A stretch of DNA of 64,000 nt, taken from the NCBI GenBank assembly GCA_019752555.1, contig JAIELY010000004.1, positions 85,844 to 149,843 of the forward strand, given 5' to 3'. A model generated the notes under the pieces. It was given only the letters and a program-made list of their open reading frames with translations. It did no database searches and was not told where the DNA came from. The position numbers and the translations under genes were made by a program. This document shows, piece after piece, positions 52,565 through 60,684 of this stretch. This stretch comes from Rhabdochlamydiaceae bacterium (lineage in GTDB: Bacteria; Chlamydiota; Chlamydiia; Chlamydiales; Rhabdochlamydiaceae). How positions within the stretch are numbered: the stretch's first letter is position 1; each line of letters starts with the position of its first letter.

Positions 52565-53593
52565 TTATTTCGCATGAAGAGATAGCCAGTATAGAAGATA
52601 AAGATGTGAGCCCACATCCCGTTGGAACCAAACGAGCTTGTCGCTTTCTAGAGTGGGCAAATACTCATAGATCATAGGAAATGTATCCGAAAGGAGCGCT
52701 CCAAGGTTATAACGAAACATGTTGATCCATTCATGAATCGCAGCTTTGACATCTTTGTTGTGAGTTTCAAGGATAAATTTGTCTTGATCATCTAACTGAT
52801 ATGTTTGAGTGAAAGAACAGATCAGCTTGATAAAGGCTTTCGTAGAAGGACAGAGGGTTAAGAATAAATCTCTTTGCTCATTAAAGTAGGGTTCTACCCG
52901 CTCTACAAGAAGAGCTGCAGCGGCTTTTAACGCTTGTTCTCTTTCATCTGTGTTTTGAATGACACCTTGGCAGCTACGGCTGTAAATGGAGATTACCTCC
53001 TCAGCAAAACTCTTCATAGAAGAACGCATGACATTGAATCCTTTGCAGAACATATCAAATTGCTGATGAATCGCTAGCTTCTCTTTCGATGCCAGATCTG
53101 TAACCTTTGCTTTCCTACGACGGCTCTTTGTTTTCGCGCATTGCTCGGAAGCGCTTTGATCGATCTTTGCGCAGGCGTCTTTAACATCTTGAGCTAATGC
53201 CTTTTTGAAATGAGCGAGTCCTTGTTCTAACTTAGGTTCCATTTCAGTGATTGCTTGTTTAAACAGCTCTTGTTTTGCAAGCGAATCCCGAATAAAGGCA
53301 TTAGACTCAACTGGGATTCTCAAAGAGAGACTTCCAAGAACACGCGTCTTTTCTCTTTGCCGCACTACCTTGACGTTTTCCATGATTTTGAGAACTAGTG
53401 CATGCTTATCAGGCAAAGAACTTGCAGATTGAGCTAATAAGATCTTGCCCGCGGATTTGAACAGGCGATATGCCTGTTGACTCTCTTTTGAATCTAAAAG
53501 GGTGATGCTTTTTTCGGCTTGTTTGTGACTTTGTTTATATCCTTCATAGGCAAGATGAAATTCCTGGATCCTTTGATTGACCGTTATTGCCAT
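52565..53593 (-). CDS. Array gene E: divergent head domain plus one module
   Basis: A 342-residue protein, the most divergent array member. The head (FHLAYEGYKQSH, AYRLFKSAGKILL, MENVKVVRQREK) aligns with the others. A Lys/Arg patch (about 156-166, KSRRRKAK) follows. The module at about 200-315 keeps PSTKAFIKLICSF and ends FPMIYEYLP. The ATG at 53593 is chosen because AAGGCGG lies just upstream; a GTG two codons earlier is less likely. It may be the ancestral copy of the array, being nearest to the conserved dcw genes. Confidence 0.78.
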   Translation of the reverse strand: MAITVNQRIQEFHLAYEGYKQSHKQAEKSITLLDSKESQQAYRLFKSAGKILLAQSASSLPDKHALVLKIMENVKVVRQREKTRVLGSLSLRIPVESNAFIRDSLAKQELFKQAITEMEPKLEQGLAHFKKALAQDVKDACAKIDQSASEQCAKTKSRRRKAKVTDLASKEKLAIHQQFDMFCKGFNVMRSSMKSFAEEVISIYSRSCQGVIQNTDEREQALKAAAALLVERVEPYFNEQRDLFLTLCPSTKAFIKLICSFTQTYQLDDQDKFILETHNKDVKAAIHEWINMFRYNLGALLSDTFPMIYEYLPTLESDKLVWFQRDVGSHLYLLYWLSLHAK

Positions 53594-53622
53594 AAACACC
53601 GCCTTAAATTTTTATTAACAAT

Positions 53623-53652
53623 ATTTTAACACTTAAAACGAAATTAAATCAA
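53623..53652 (-). promoter_or_regulatory. Promoter of array gene E
   Basis: On the minus strand TTGATT, 18 bases, TAAAAT, about 24 bases before the ATG. Confidence 0.5.
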
Positions 53653-53713
53653 CAATTTAAAATAGAATCAATCTAACTCGAATTAAAAATAAAATTATTA
53701 TAACAACAAATAT

Positions 53714-54007
53714 TTAATGATGATGCCCTTGTCCGCCATGGCCTCCGCCGTGGTGATCCCCTCCATGATGGCCTCCGCCGTCATGGCCATGGTGGTCGCT
53801 TCCATGATCGTGATGGTCATGGTGGTCGTGATGATCCTCATCATGGTCGTGGTGGTCGTGATGGTAGCCGTCTCCATAATAGTAATAGTTGCCTCCATCA
53901 TCCCAGTCGGCATCATCCCAATCGCCATTGCTCCATCGAGGCCCTCCACTATAAGCAGAACTGATGCAAAGGGAAAACAAGCAAATAAAAGAGAAGCACG
54001 TTTTCAT
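53714..54007 (-). CDS. Secreted His/Asp/Gly-rich protein
   Basis: A 97-residue protein with a clear signal peptide (MKTCFSFICLFSLCISSAYS, cleavage near residue 20). The mature part starts with repeats of WDD, then is almost entirely His, Asp and Gly, with blocks such as HHDHHDHDEDHHDHH and HHGGDHHGGGHGGQGHHH. About a third of the mature chain is His. Such proteins bind nickel, zinc or copper. It follows murE after 30 bases on the same strand. The DNA is a low-complexity (GTCATGGTGGTCGTGATG-like) region, so slippage may change its length. Confidence 0.8.
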   Translation of the reverse strand: MKTCFSFICLFSLCISSAYSGGPRWSNGDWDDADWDDGGNYYYYGDGYHHDHHDHDEDHHDHHDHHDHGSDHHGHDGGGHHGGDHHGGGHGGQGHHH

Positions 54008-54037
54008 AAAAGGACCTCAAAATCCAGTAATGGAGTC

Positions 54038-55528
54038 TTATTTTGACAATGAAGGGGAAGGAGAAAAAGTGCAAGAGCCAAGCCTTTTAGCAACTTCTCG
54101 GTCGTCAAAGGCAATTGTTTGATGGGAAAAGATCTGATAGTCCTCATGCCCTTTGCCCGCGATGAGTACGATATCATCGGGTGTTGCCGCATTAATCGCG
54201 CGCGCGATCGCCTCTTCGCGCTCTAATTCGACCCATGCTTCTTCGGGATGTTTGAATCCTTGTAAAATATGGCGGATGATTTCGCCGGGATCTTCATTGC
54301 GGGGATTGTCGCTTGTCACAATTGCGATATCAGAGAGCTCTTCAACTACAGCTCCCATTTTAGGGCGTTTTAACGGGTCGCGATTGCCGCCGCAGCCAAA
54401 GACTGTAATTAACCTGCCTTTTTTAAATTCGGCAAGTGTCTCAAGGACATTTTTAAGCGCATCATCTGTGTGTGCATAATCGACAAAAATATTAAGATTG
54501 CGCTCGTTCTCCACACGCTCAAGACGCCCGGGCACAGCGGTAAAACGACTTAACGAAAAGACGCATTTTTCAAATGGGATGCCGCGGATGATTCCTACAG
54601 CAAGAGCTGCTAGGCAATTATACACATTAAACCTGCCAATCAAACCGATTTTTAAATGGGCGCGCTTGCCTTGGTAAACAAGATCAAACTGGGTGCCAGA
54701 GGCTAATAGCTCAATATTTTCTGCGCGCAGGGTACAGGGAGCATCGATCCCATAAGTGAATATCTGAGCGGGACAGACATCGATCATTAGAGTGTGCCAG
54801 GGATCATCTGCATTCACCACCGCATGGGCATTTAAAGAGAGCGAGGCGAACAATGAGGCTTTGACCTCGGCGTACGCCTGCATTGAGGGGTGGTAATCAA
54901 GGTGGTCTTGGGTAAGGTTGGTAAACACTGCGACATCAAATTCGATTAAACGCACCCTTCCTTGATGCAATCCATGCGAAGTGACTTCCATAACACAGCT
55001 TGCACACTGCTGTAAGACCATTTCATGGAATAACTTATAATTGGTAATCACATCGGGGGTGTTTTGAGGCGCTGGAAAAGCATGCTTGCCGATGATCCTG
55101 GCTATTGAGCCAATAAGACCGCATGGAGATGTCTTTTGATCGAGGAGATGTTTGACAAGATAGGAGGTTGTGGTTTTACCGTTAGTGCCTGTAATGCCAA
55201 CAAGAAAGAGGCTTTGATCGGGGCATTGATAAAAGTGGCGCGCTAAAAGAGCCTCGAGCATCGGAACATCAGGATGGACCACTTGGGTCACTTGTGGGTA
55301 GAAGGGGTCATAGAGGTCTGTAAGCACAGCTACAGCTCCTGCTGCGATCGCCTCAGGAATGAGCTTAGCGCCATCGTGGGTAAGCCCGCGTTTTGCGATA
55401 AAGAGGTTGCCAGGGGCAACACGTCGAGTGTCGTTCGAAATTCCGGTGATTTCGATCTCTTTATTGCCTTTAATAACAGCTGCAGGGATCTCTTTGATGA
55501 GCTTTTTTAACTTAATGGGTGCGATCAT
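54038..55528 (-). CDS. murE: UDP-N-acetylmuramoyl-tripeptide synthetase (MurE)
   Basis: A 496-residue Mur ligase: ATP-binding GITGTNGKTTTSYL, EVTSHGLHQGRV, and DNPRNEDP near the C-terminus. The DNPR motif is characteristic of MurE enzymes adding meso-diaminopimelate. The ATG at 55528 overlaps the stop of ftsI (ATGA); a longer upstream frame lies inside ftsI and is ignored. It acts in cytoplasmic peptidoglycan precursor synthesis and is the CT269 counterpart. Confidence 0.96.
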   Translation of the reverse strand: MIAPIKLKKLIKEIPAAVIKGNKEIEITGISNDTRRVAPGNLFIAKRGLTHDGAKLIPEAIAAGAVAVLTDLYDPFYPQVTQVVHPDVPMLEALLARHFYQCPDQSLFLVGITGTNGKTTTSYLVKHLLDQKTSPCGLIGSIARIIGKHAFPAPQNTPDVITNYKLFHEMVLQQCASCVMEVTSHGLHQGRVRLIEFDVAVFTNLTQDHLDYHPSMQAYAEVKASLFASLSLNAHAVVNADDPWHTLMIDVCPAQIFTYGIDAPCTLRAENIELLASGTQFDLVYQGKRAHLKIGLIGRFNVYNCLAALAVGIIRGIPFEKCVFSLSRFTAVPGRLERVENERNLNIFVDYAHTDDALKNVLETLAEFKKGRLITVFGCGGNRDPLKRPKMGAVVEELSDIAIVTSDNPRNEDPGEIIRHILQGFKHPEEAWVELEREEAIARAINAATPDDIVLIAGKGHEDYQIFSHQTIAFDDREVAKRLGSCTFSPSPSLSK

Positions 55529-57552
55529 GGGTTCCACCGCTGATAGAGCTCTTTTAATGTTTGGCATTCTTGAAACCAATCTGCTTTGGACTCATCGCGT
55601 CTGGGGTCTCCTGCAGGATACCCAAATGGATCGTCGGGAGCTACTCCCAAATACTGAAGCGCGCGCTGCCCCAATTCACGAAATGCTGGCGCTGCGCAAT
55701 TGCCTCCCATCTGATTTCTTCCGACATTGGGAATGTATTTATATTCTGGCTCATCAATTGCAATCATCAGCACAAATTGGGGATCTTTTGCAGGGGCAAA
55801 TCCGATGAATGTAGAGATGTGATCTCGTTTGGAATAAGTTCCATTCACAATTTTTTCCGTCGTTCCCGTTTTTCCCACTTCTGTATAACCAAAAATATCT
55901 CCCTTGGCCGCAGAGCCTCCGGGCTTAGTGACATATTTCATCGCCTTAACAACGTCCTTGACAATGTCTTCATCAAGAACACGCGTGTAACTGTTTACCC
56001 TCTCAGGGTGGGTATTGTCAAGTAGGATCTCTTGAGAGCCGTCGCGATGGGTGCGGACCACTTTGCGTATTAACGTAGGACGCACATCATAACCGCCGTT
56101 GGCTAAAATCCCGTAACTACGGACAAGCTGCAAACTATTGATGAGAAGGTTATGTCCAAAGGCCATAGAAAAAGGCGTTGGCGTGGACCATTCGAGGGTC
56201 CCATTTGGATTTAATTTTCCGGGCATGGGAAGAAGACCTGGACTCTCTGAAGGAAGCTCTATTCCTGTTTTCTGCCCGAATCCAAAAACATTGGCAAGCG
56301 CTTCTCTATACCAGGATTCTCCAAGATGCTCGATAATTCTCTGAACTAATCGCGCGACGTAGATATTTGAGGATTTTTGCAGCGCCATGTACATGTTGAG
56401 ATACTCATGTCTTCGCGTATCGGAAATGGGTTTTGTACGTCCTGGAAAAACGCCTTGTCCTGTGTGGATTTTTTCCAAAGGAGAAAACAGGGGCTTTTTC
56501 CCTCGCTTGATGAGCTCTTTATTGGCTTTGAGCGCAATGGCTACAGTAAGGGGCTTCATCGTCGAGCCGGGCTCAAATGGATCGGTTATCGCTTGGATTT
56601 TTGTGTGAGCATGTAGCTTGGGATCGTTAAAATATTTGCGGTACTCGCCAGGATCAAAGCCGGGATATTGAGCAAGGGCATAAATCTCCCCTGTGCGCGG
56701 ATGCATTAAAATGGCCCAGCCCCCTTTGGCGTTGGCATTTTTAACAGCTTTTTCAATCTCTTCTTCGGCGATAGCTTGCAGATAATGGTTTACCGTTAAA
56801 TAGACATCCGCTCCATCTTCTGGAACAGCTAGGATCTTTCCGGTTTCTAAAGGATGTCTTGGAGAGCGCAAGATTTGCCGCTTTCCTTCTTTGCCTTGTA
56901 AAACTCTGTCAAAGACAAATTCAAGTCCGCCTGTGGGGATGCATTGTTGGCTTTTTGCATCTCTCTCTTCACGCACAGTATGTAACACCTGCCCTAAAAG
57001 CTTTCCGAAAGGATATGAGCGTTTGTAATCTTGAACAAAAAACAAAGCGTTGCGAGGAATTTTTTTCTGCCGTGCATATTCAAACCACCAAGCTGCAATC
57101 GTATCACGCCGGTCTCGGCTCATCCACATCACCAATTTACGCGAGCGGCTTTGCTTATCAAATTGAGAGCGCAAACGTTGATAGTCCTGATCGTCTAAGC
57201 TAAGAAAGCCCCTTAGCTTTTTCGCAACTTCATCTCTTACTTCGGAAGGTAAACTTTTAGGATCAGCAAACAGGTGGAATTTAGGGACATCGGCAACTAG
57301 CGCCTGGGGCATTTCAGGATGGCCCGGCTTAAGAGCTGTATTCGAGTAAAACAACCCCCGCTTAAACGGCTCTGTGATGAGCAGCTGATGCTGTGCTTTA
57401 GCAACGCGGGTCCAATGGTCTCCTTCTAAGATTTGAATTTTATAAAATTGAACGAGAAGAGCGCAAAATAACAGGATCACACTTAAAGAAACCCAGACAA
57501 GACGCTTGCGGGCCTCTGGGGAAGGAACTCCGCATCCCCCAAGTTGGGACAT
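55525..57552 (-). CDS. ftsI: Penicillin-binding protein 3 / FtsI transpeptidase
   Basis: A 675-residue class B PBP. Membrane anchor near residues 15-35, dimerisation region, then transpeptidase motifs STMK (in FEPGSTMKPLTV), SSN (KSSNIYVARL) and KTG (GKTGTTEK). It cross-links division peptidoglycan. The gene abuts ftsL (1-base overlap) and murE. CT270 counterpart. Confidence 0.96.
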   Translation of the reverse strand: MSQLGGCGVPSPEARKRLVWVSLSVILLFCALLVQFYKIQILEGDHWTRVAKAQHQLLITEPFKRGLFYSNTALKPGHPEMPQALVADVPKFHLFADPKSLPSEVRDEVAKKLRGFLSLDDQDYQRLRSQFDKQSRSRKLVMWMSRDRRDTIAAWWFEYARQKKIPRNALFFVQDYKRSYPFGKLLGQVLHTVREERDAKSQQCIPTGGLEFVFDRVLQGKEGKRQILRSPRHPLETGKILAVPEDGADVYLTVNHYLQAIAEEEIEKAVKNANAKGGWAILMHPRTGEIYALAQYPGFDPGEYRKYFNDPKLHAHTKIQAITDPFEPGSTMKPLTVAIALKANKELIKRGKKPLFSPLEKIHTGQGVFPGRTKPISDTRRHEYLNMYMALQKSSNIYVARLVQRIIEHLGESWYREALANVFGFGQKTGIELPSESPGLLPMPGKLNPNGTLEWSTPTPFSMAFGHNLLINSLQLVRSYGILANGGYDVRPTLIRKVVRTHRDGSQEILLDNTHPERVNSYTRVLDEDIVKDVVKAMKYVTKPGGSAAKGDIFGYTEVGKTGTTEKIVNGTYSKRDHISTFIGFAPAKDPQFVLMIAIDEPEYKYIPNVGRNQMGGNCAAPAFRELGQRALQYLGVAPDDPFGYPAGDPRRDESKADWFQECQTLKELYQRWNP

Positions 57553-57917
57553 TAGGGTTTAGCTCCCATAGCAAGAGTGAATTTGGGCTTCACAGCAAGA
57601 GGAGAGATCGGATCTGATGCGGGCAGCTGTAATGCGATCCCCTCTGAAACGAGCATCACATCTTTTGCCATGGGATGTTTTAAATGGGAAAACTCTTGAA
57701 GCGCCATCAATTCCATTAAATGCTGGGGGCTTTCGAATAAATCAATTTCAAATTGGAGCCGGGTGTTTTCTTCTCTTAAGTCTTTCAGTTGTTTTGCGAC
57801 AACTGGAATTTCAAGACGCAAACGAGTCACTGCATTTTGCTGATCTAAATAGGAGTACAGGCAGAAGCTAAAGACTGCTATGCACAACAAAATGCGTGTT
57901 GCGATCCCCCGGTTCAT
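57552..57917 (-). CDS. ftsL: FtsL-like cell division protein
   Basis: A 121-residue bitopic membrane protein: short basic N-terminus, membrane segment at about 8-24, then a heptad-patterned coiled coil (LRLEIPVVAKQLKDLREENT, about 33-52). Size, topology and position between rsmH and ftsI identify it as FtsL (CT271 position). It overlaps ftsI by one base. Confidence 0.82.
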   Translation of the reverse strand: MNRGIATRILLCIAVFSFCLYSYLDQQNAVTRLRLEIPVVAKQLKDLREENTRLQFEIDLFESPQHLMELMALQEFSHLKHPMAKDVMLVSEGIALQLPASDPISPLAVKPKFTLAMGAKP

Positions 57918-57927
57918 ACTTCACCTG

Positions 57928-58853
57928 TTACATGCGCTCAGCAAAGCGCAATTTGGCGCTGCGCGCTCTTGGATTTAAACGGATCTCTTGCAACGTCGGA
58001 GCAATCGGCTTCTTCGTCAGCAATTTTAAAAAAGGAAGCGGTGCATTTTTCTCATTTTTATTAGGACGCGCTGCAGCTTGTCTAAAGAGATTTTTCACGA
58101 TGCGGTCTTCCAAACTATGAAAGCTGATCACTCCAATTCTACCGCCTGGCGCTAGCAACTGAATGGCTTTTGCGATCCCTTCTGTAATCACTTCGAGCTC
58201 GCGATTGACGCAAATGCGCAACGCTTGAAAAATGAGTGTTGCTGGATGCCACTTGCCTTTGAGCGGAGTTTTTAATGCATCTGAGATCACCTGGGCAAGC
58301 TCTGTTGTGGTCTCGAATTTCTTCTTCCGGCGCGCATCGACAATCGCCTTTGCAGCGCGCTTCCAACGAGGCTCTTCTCCATAGTCGCGGAAAATATCGC
58401 AAAGATCAGCTTCCGGCCATGAGTTAACAACTTCTTTTGCAGTAAGCTCTGACGTTGGATCCATGCGCATATCTAGCGGACCTTCTTTGGAAAAACTAAA
58501 TCCTTTGTATCCTTTATCCAGTTGCATAGATGACACCCCTAGGTCAAAAAAAAACCATCGACTGAATTAATATTGCGTTCTTTTAAGAGCTGATCGAGGG
58601 TTGCAAAATTACCGTGAATCAGCTCCACCTTCTCTTTCCACGGCTGCAAGGTCTGTTCCGCTATCGCAAGCGCTTCAGGATCGACATCGCACCCCAAATA
58701 CTTTCGGATTTCCGGATGGGTTTGCAAAAAGGCTTTCGAATGTCCTCCGGCGCCGACTGTCCCCTCGAAAAACACGTGGATCTTTTGTCCCTCAAAAAAA
58801 GAAACAGCTTCCTTCTCAAGAACAGAAACGTGTTCTTTTTTCTCTTTATTCAT
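57928..58853 (-). pseudogene. rsmH: 16S rRNA m4C1402 methyltransferase RsmH, interrupted by a -1 frameshift
   Basis: Two frames together make a complete RsmH (MraW). The first part (58539-58853) has HVSVLEKEAV, FFEGTVGAGGHS and CDVDPEALA (SAM binding). The second (57928-58536) has GVSSMQLD, DIFRDYGEEP, ISFHSLEDRIVK and ends NPRARSAKLR. The frame breaks at a run of nine T (A9 at 58546-58554 on the plus strand). Ten T would read DGFFFDLGVSS, the family sequence. It is either a sequencing error in the homopolymer, a true mutation or a slippage site. The start ATG at 58853 overlaps mraZ by 8 bases. The gene is otherwise intact. Confidence 0.9.
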
Positions 58854-59349
58854 GACATGTCTCCTCTTGACATTCCCCATCTTCAAGAAGAGCGAAGGCC
58901 TCTTCTGTCAATTTTGCAAGATTAAGCTCTGGATCTTTCCCAGACATGAGCGTTTCGAGCTGCGTCTCATACTGCTCTTTTGGCCAAATCTCAATTTTGT
59001 TTAAGACGCCTGCAATCACAATTTCGCTCTTAATCCCAACTGCTTTTTTTAATACTGGAGGGATAATCACCCTGCCCACCTTATCGCAGGTGGTCTGGTG
59101 GAGTGTGGAAAAAAACAGGGTAAAGAACTTCTGATACTTGCCCAAATGCTGCTTTGCTTGAAATTTTGCGACGATCTTATCGATATCGCTTTGCCGGTAG
59201 ATCGCAAGACAGCCTCCCAAGCCCAGGCCAATGCTAAACTCGAGTTTTCCCTGCTCGACCAACCCAAAGCGCATCCCTTGAGGAAGAACAAAGCGTCCTT
59301 TCTCATCGAGTCTTGCAGAAGTTGATCCGCTAAAGAAAAATTGGGTCAT
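58846..59349 (-). CDS. mraZ: Transcriptional regulator MraZ
   Basis: A 167-residue protein with two AbrB/SpoVT-like domains: SARLDEKGRFVLPQGMR near the N-terminus and CDKVGRVIIPPVLKKAV in the middle. MraZ forms ring oligomers and represses the dcw cluster by binding repeated TGGGN boxes. It is the first gene of the dcw operon here and its own leader holds two such boxes. Confidence 0.93.
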   Translation of the reverse strand: MTQFFFSGSTSARLDEKGRFVLPQGMRFGLVEQGKLEFSIGLGLGGCLAIYRQSDIDKIVAKFQAKQHLGKYQKFFTLFFSTLHQTTCDKVGRVIIPPVLKKAVGIKSEIVIAGVLNKIEIWPKEQYETQLETLMSGKDPELNLAKLTEEAFALLEDGECQEETCHE

Positions 59350-59371
59350 AAATCAAAGTTCCAGGGTAGAT

Positions 59372-59386
59372 TCCCACCATTTCCCA
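59372..59386 (-). promoter_or_regulatory. MraZ boxes in the mraZ promoter
   Basis: On the minus strand TGGGA-AATGG-TGGGA: two TGGGA boxes 10 bases apart, as in known MraZ operators. They lie just downstream of the -10 box. Confidence 0.78.
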
Positions 59387-59387
59387 C

Positions 59388-59416
59388 AATTTAACACTGA
59401 ACCCATAACCAAGCAA
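59388..59416 (-). promoter_or_regulatory. Promoter of mraZ and the dcw operon
   Basis: On the minus strand TTGCTT, 17 bases, TAAATT, directly preceding the MraZ boxes. Confidence 0.5.
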
Positions 59417-59518
59417 TCATTTTTCGAATTTTACCCCCAAATCCGATCCAATTTTCCACCCGGATTTTAATCGCAAACTATTCATTTTCAGCAGATTAAA
59501 TCCAACCTGAAAAAAAAG

Positions 59519-59533
59519 TGGGAATTGGTGGGA
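59519..59533 (+). promoter_or_regulatory. MraZ boxes facing the divergent gene
   Basis: On the plus strand TGGGA-ATTGG-TGGGA, an inverted copy of the mraZ boxes with only small differences. They lie upstream of the gene at 59641, between the two divergent operons. A 12-bp palindrome GCGGGCGCCCGC (59554-59565) follows. Confidence 0.68.
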
Positions 59534-59640
59534 ATTCCACCCAAAAACCTCGAGCGGGCGCCCGCAAACGAAATAATTTATTGATTAATTTAAGACGCGG
59601 TGGCAAATGATCTTTTTACTATACACTCTAAGGAGGTCAG

Positions 59641-60162
59641 ATGCCCCCACGCACGATAGATAACTTAGGCGTAGACGTTTCCACAAGATGGGCCGAGGAT
59701 CAAAAGTATCTCGACGAAAAGCTTGTCAAAGAATCCCGCGGCATCCAAACGCAAACAGAGATCGAAGTGACCATCCCGTCCTTCCCCTCTGAGCTTGAGG
59801 CGCTTGTTCGCTCGCAAACGACTTTCCTTACCTGGGCCTTATTCATTATGCCCTTAAGATATAATGAGCAAAAAAAACGGTTGTTCACCTTCCAACTGAT
59901 CCCATCTCTTGGATCGGATGAAAAAAAAGAATCGCAAACACAAAAAATTTTAGCAAAACTGCGCGCCCGGGCAGATCGCCGTAAAGAGCAGCAAGAAAAA
60001 GGACAAGGGCAGAGCCAGCAAGAAAAATGGCATGAGGAAAAAGAAGCGGAAGAAGAGGAAAATGAGAAAAAAACTTTGATTTCTTTGCTAGATACAATTA
60101 CGACCTACGATAAGTTTCTAGTTGATATCAATTCTCGTAGAAGTCAGTATCAGAAAGGGTAA
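59641..60162 (+). CDS. Conserved hypothetical protein at the CT273 position
   Basis: A 173-residue soluble protein. Residues 1-95 form a compact region with a beta-rich stretch (TFLTWALFIMPLRY), followed by a highly charged, Gln/Glu/Lys-rich coiled segment (about 105-145). I recognise no domain. AAGGAGG precedes the ATG by 4 bases. It is followed after 20 bases by the TPR gene. The position between the dcw operon and dnaA equals CT273 of C. trachomatis. Possible MraZ control through the upstream boxes. Confidence 0.75.
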   Translation: MPPRTIDNLGVDVSTRWAEDQKYLDEKLVKESRGIQTQTEIEVTIPSFPSELEALVRSQTTFLTWALFIMPLRYNEQKKRLFTFQLIPSLGSDEKKESQTQKILAKLRARADRRKEQQEKGQGQSQQEKWHEEKEAEEEENEKKTLISLLDTITTYDKFLVDINSRRSQYQKG

Positions 60163-60182
60163 ATATTTAAGGACAATACCTC

Positions 60183-60587
60183 ATGAGCAATGTAGAATGG
60201 CTTTCAATCCTAGGCTGGGGCAACGAAGAGCTCGAAGACTTGCGCTTTGTCGGCTACTCCTATATTAAGCAGGGCAAATACGACATCGCCATCACCTTCT
60301 TCGAATCCCTTGTCATTCTTAATCCCGATTCGTTTTACGATTTGCAAACCTTAGGGGCTCTTTATCTCCAAAAAGGGAATAACCTCATGGCCCTTAATTA
60401 TATTGAAAAGGCTCTCAAGCTAGAACCTGCCCACGTCCCCACACTTCTCAATCGCTCAAAGGCTTTATTTGCTCTCGGATATAAAAAACAAGCGGTAGCT
60501 CAAGCGCGTATGCTGGAAAATAACCCCGATGAGTCGATCGCGCATCAAGCGCAAGCTCTTGTCTTAGCCTTTACAGGCGCTGTTTAA
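60183..60587 (+). CDS. TPR protein at the CT274 position
   Basis: A 134-residue protein of three tetratricopeptide-like units: AYSYIKQGKYDIAITFFESL-type (about 25-45), LGALYLQKGNNLMALNYIEKALKLEP and RSKALFALGYKKQAVAQAR. It resembles LcrH/SycD class II type III secretion chaperones in size and repeat number, but that function is inference. It is cotranscribed with the CT273-position gene. CT274 counterpart by order. Confidence 0.82.
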   Translation: MSNVEWLSILGWGNEELEDLRFVGYSYIKQGKYDIAITFFESLVILNPDSFYDLQTLGALYLQKGNNLMALNYIEKALKLEPAHVPTLLNRSKALFALGYKKQAVAQARMLENNPDESIAHQAQALVLAFTGAV

Positions 60588-60684
60588 AACCGAGTTTCGC
60601 TATTTCTTTTCCCCTCTTTGTTGACATTTTAAAAAAAAATTATGATAAGTAAAAAAATATCATGTCAACTTCAGAGGGAAAAAT

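Noticed and set aside
53717..54046. 109-residue Met/Val-rich plus-strand frame
   Set aside because: It is the complement of the His/Asp/Gly codon repeats; the minus frame has a signal peptide and the better start.
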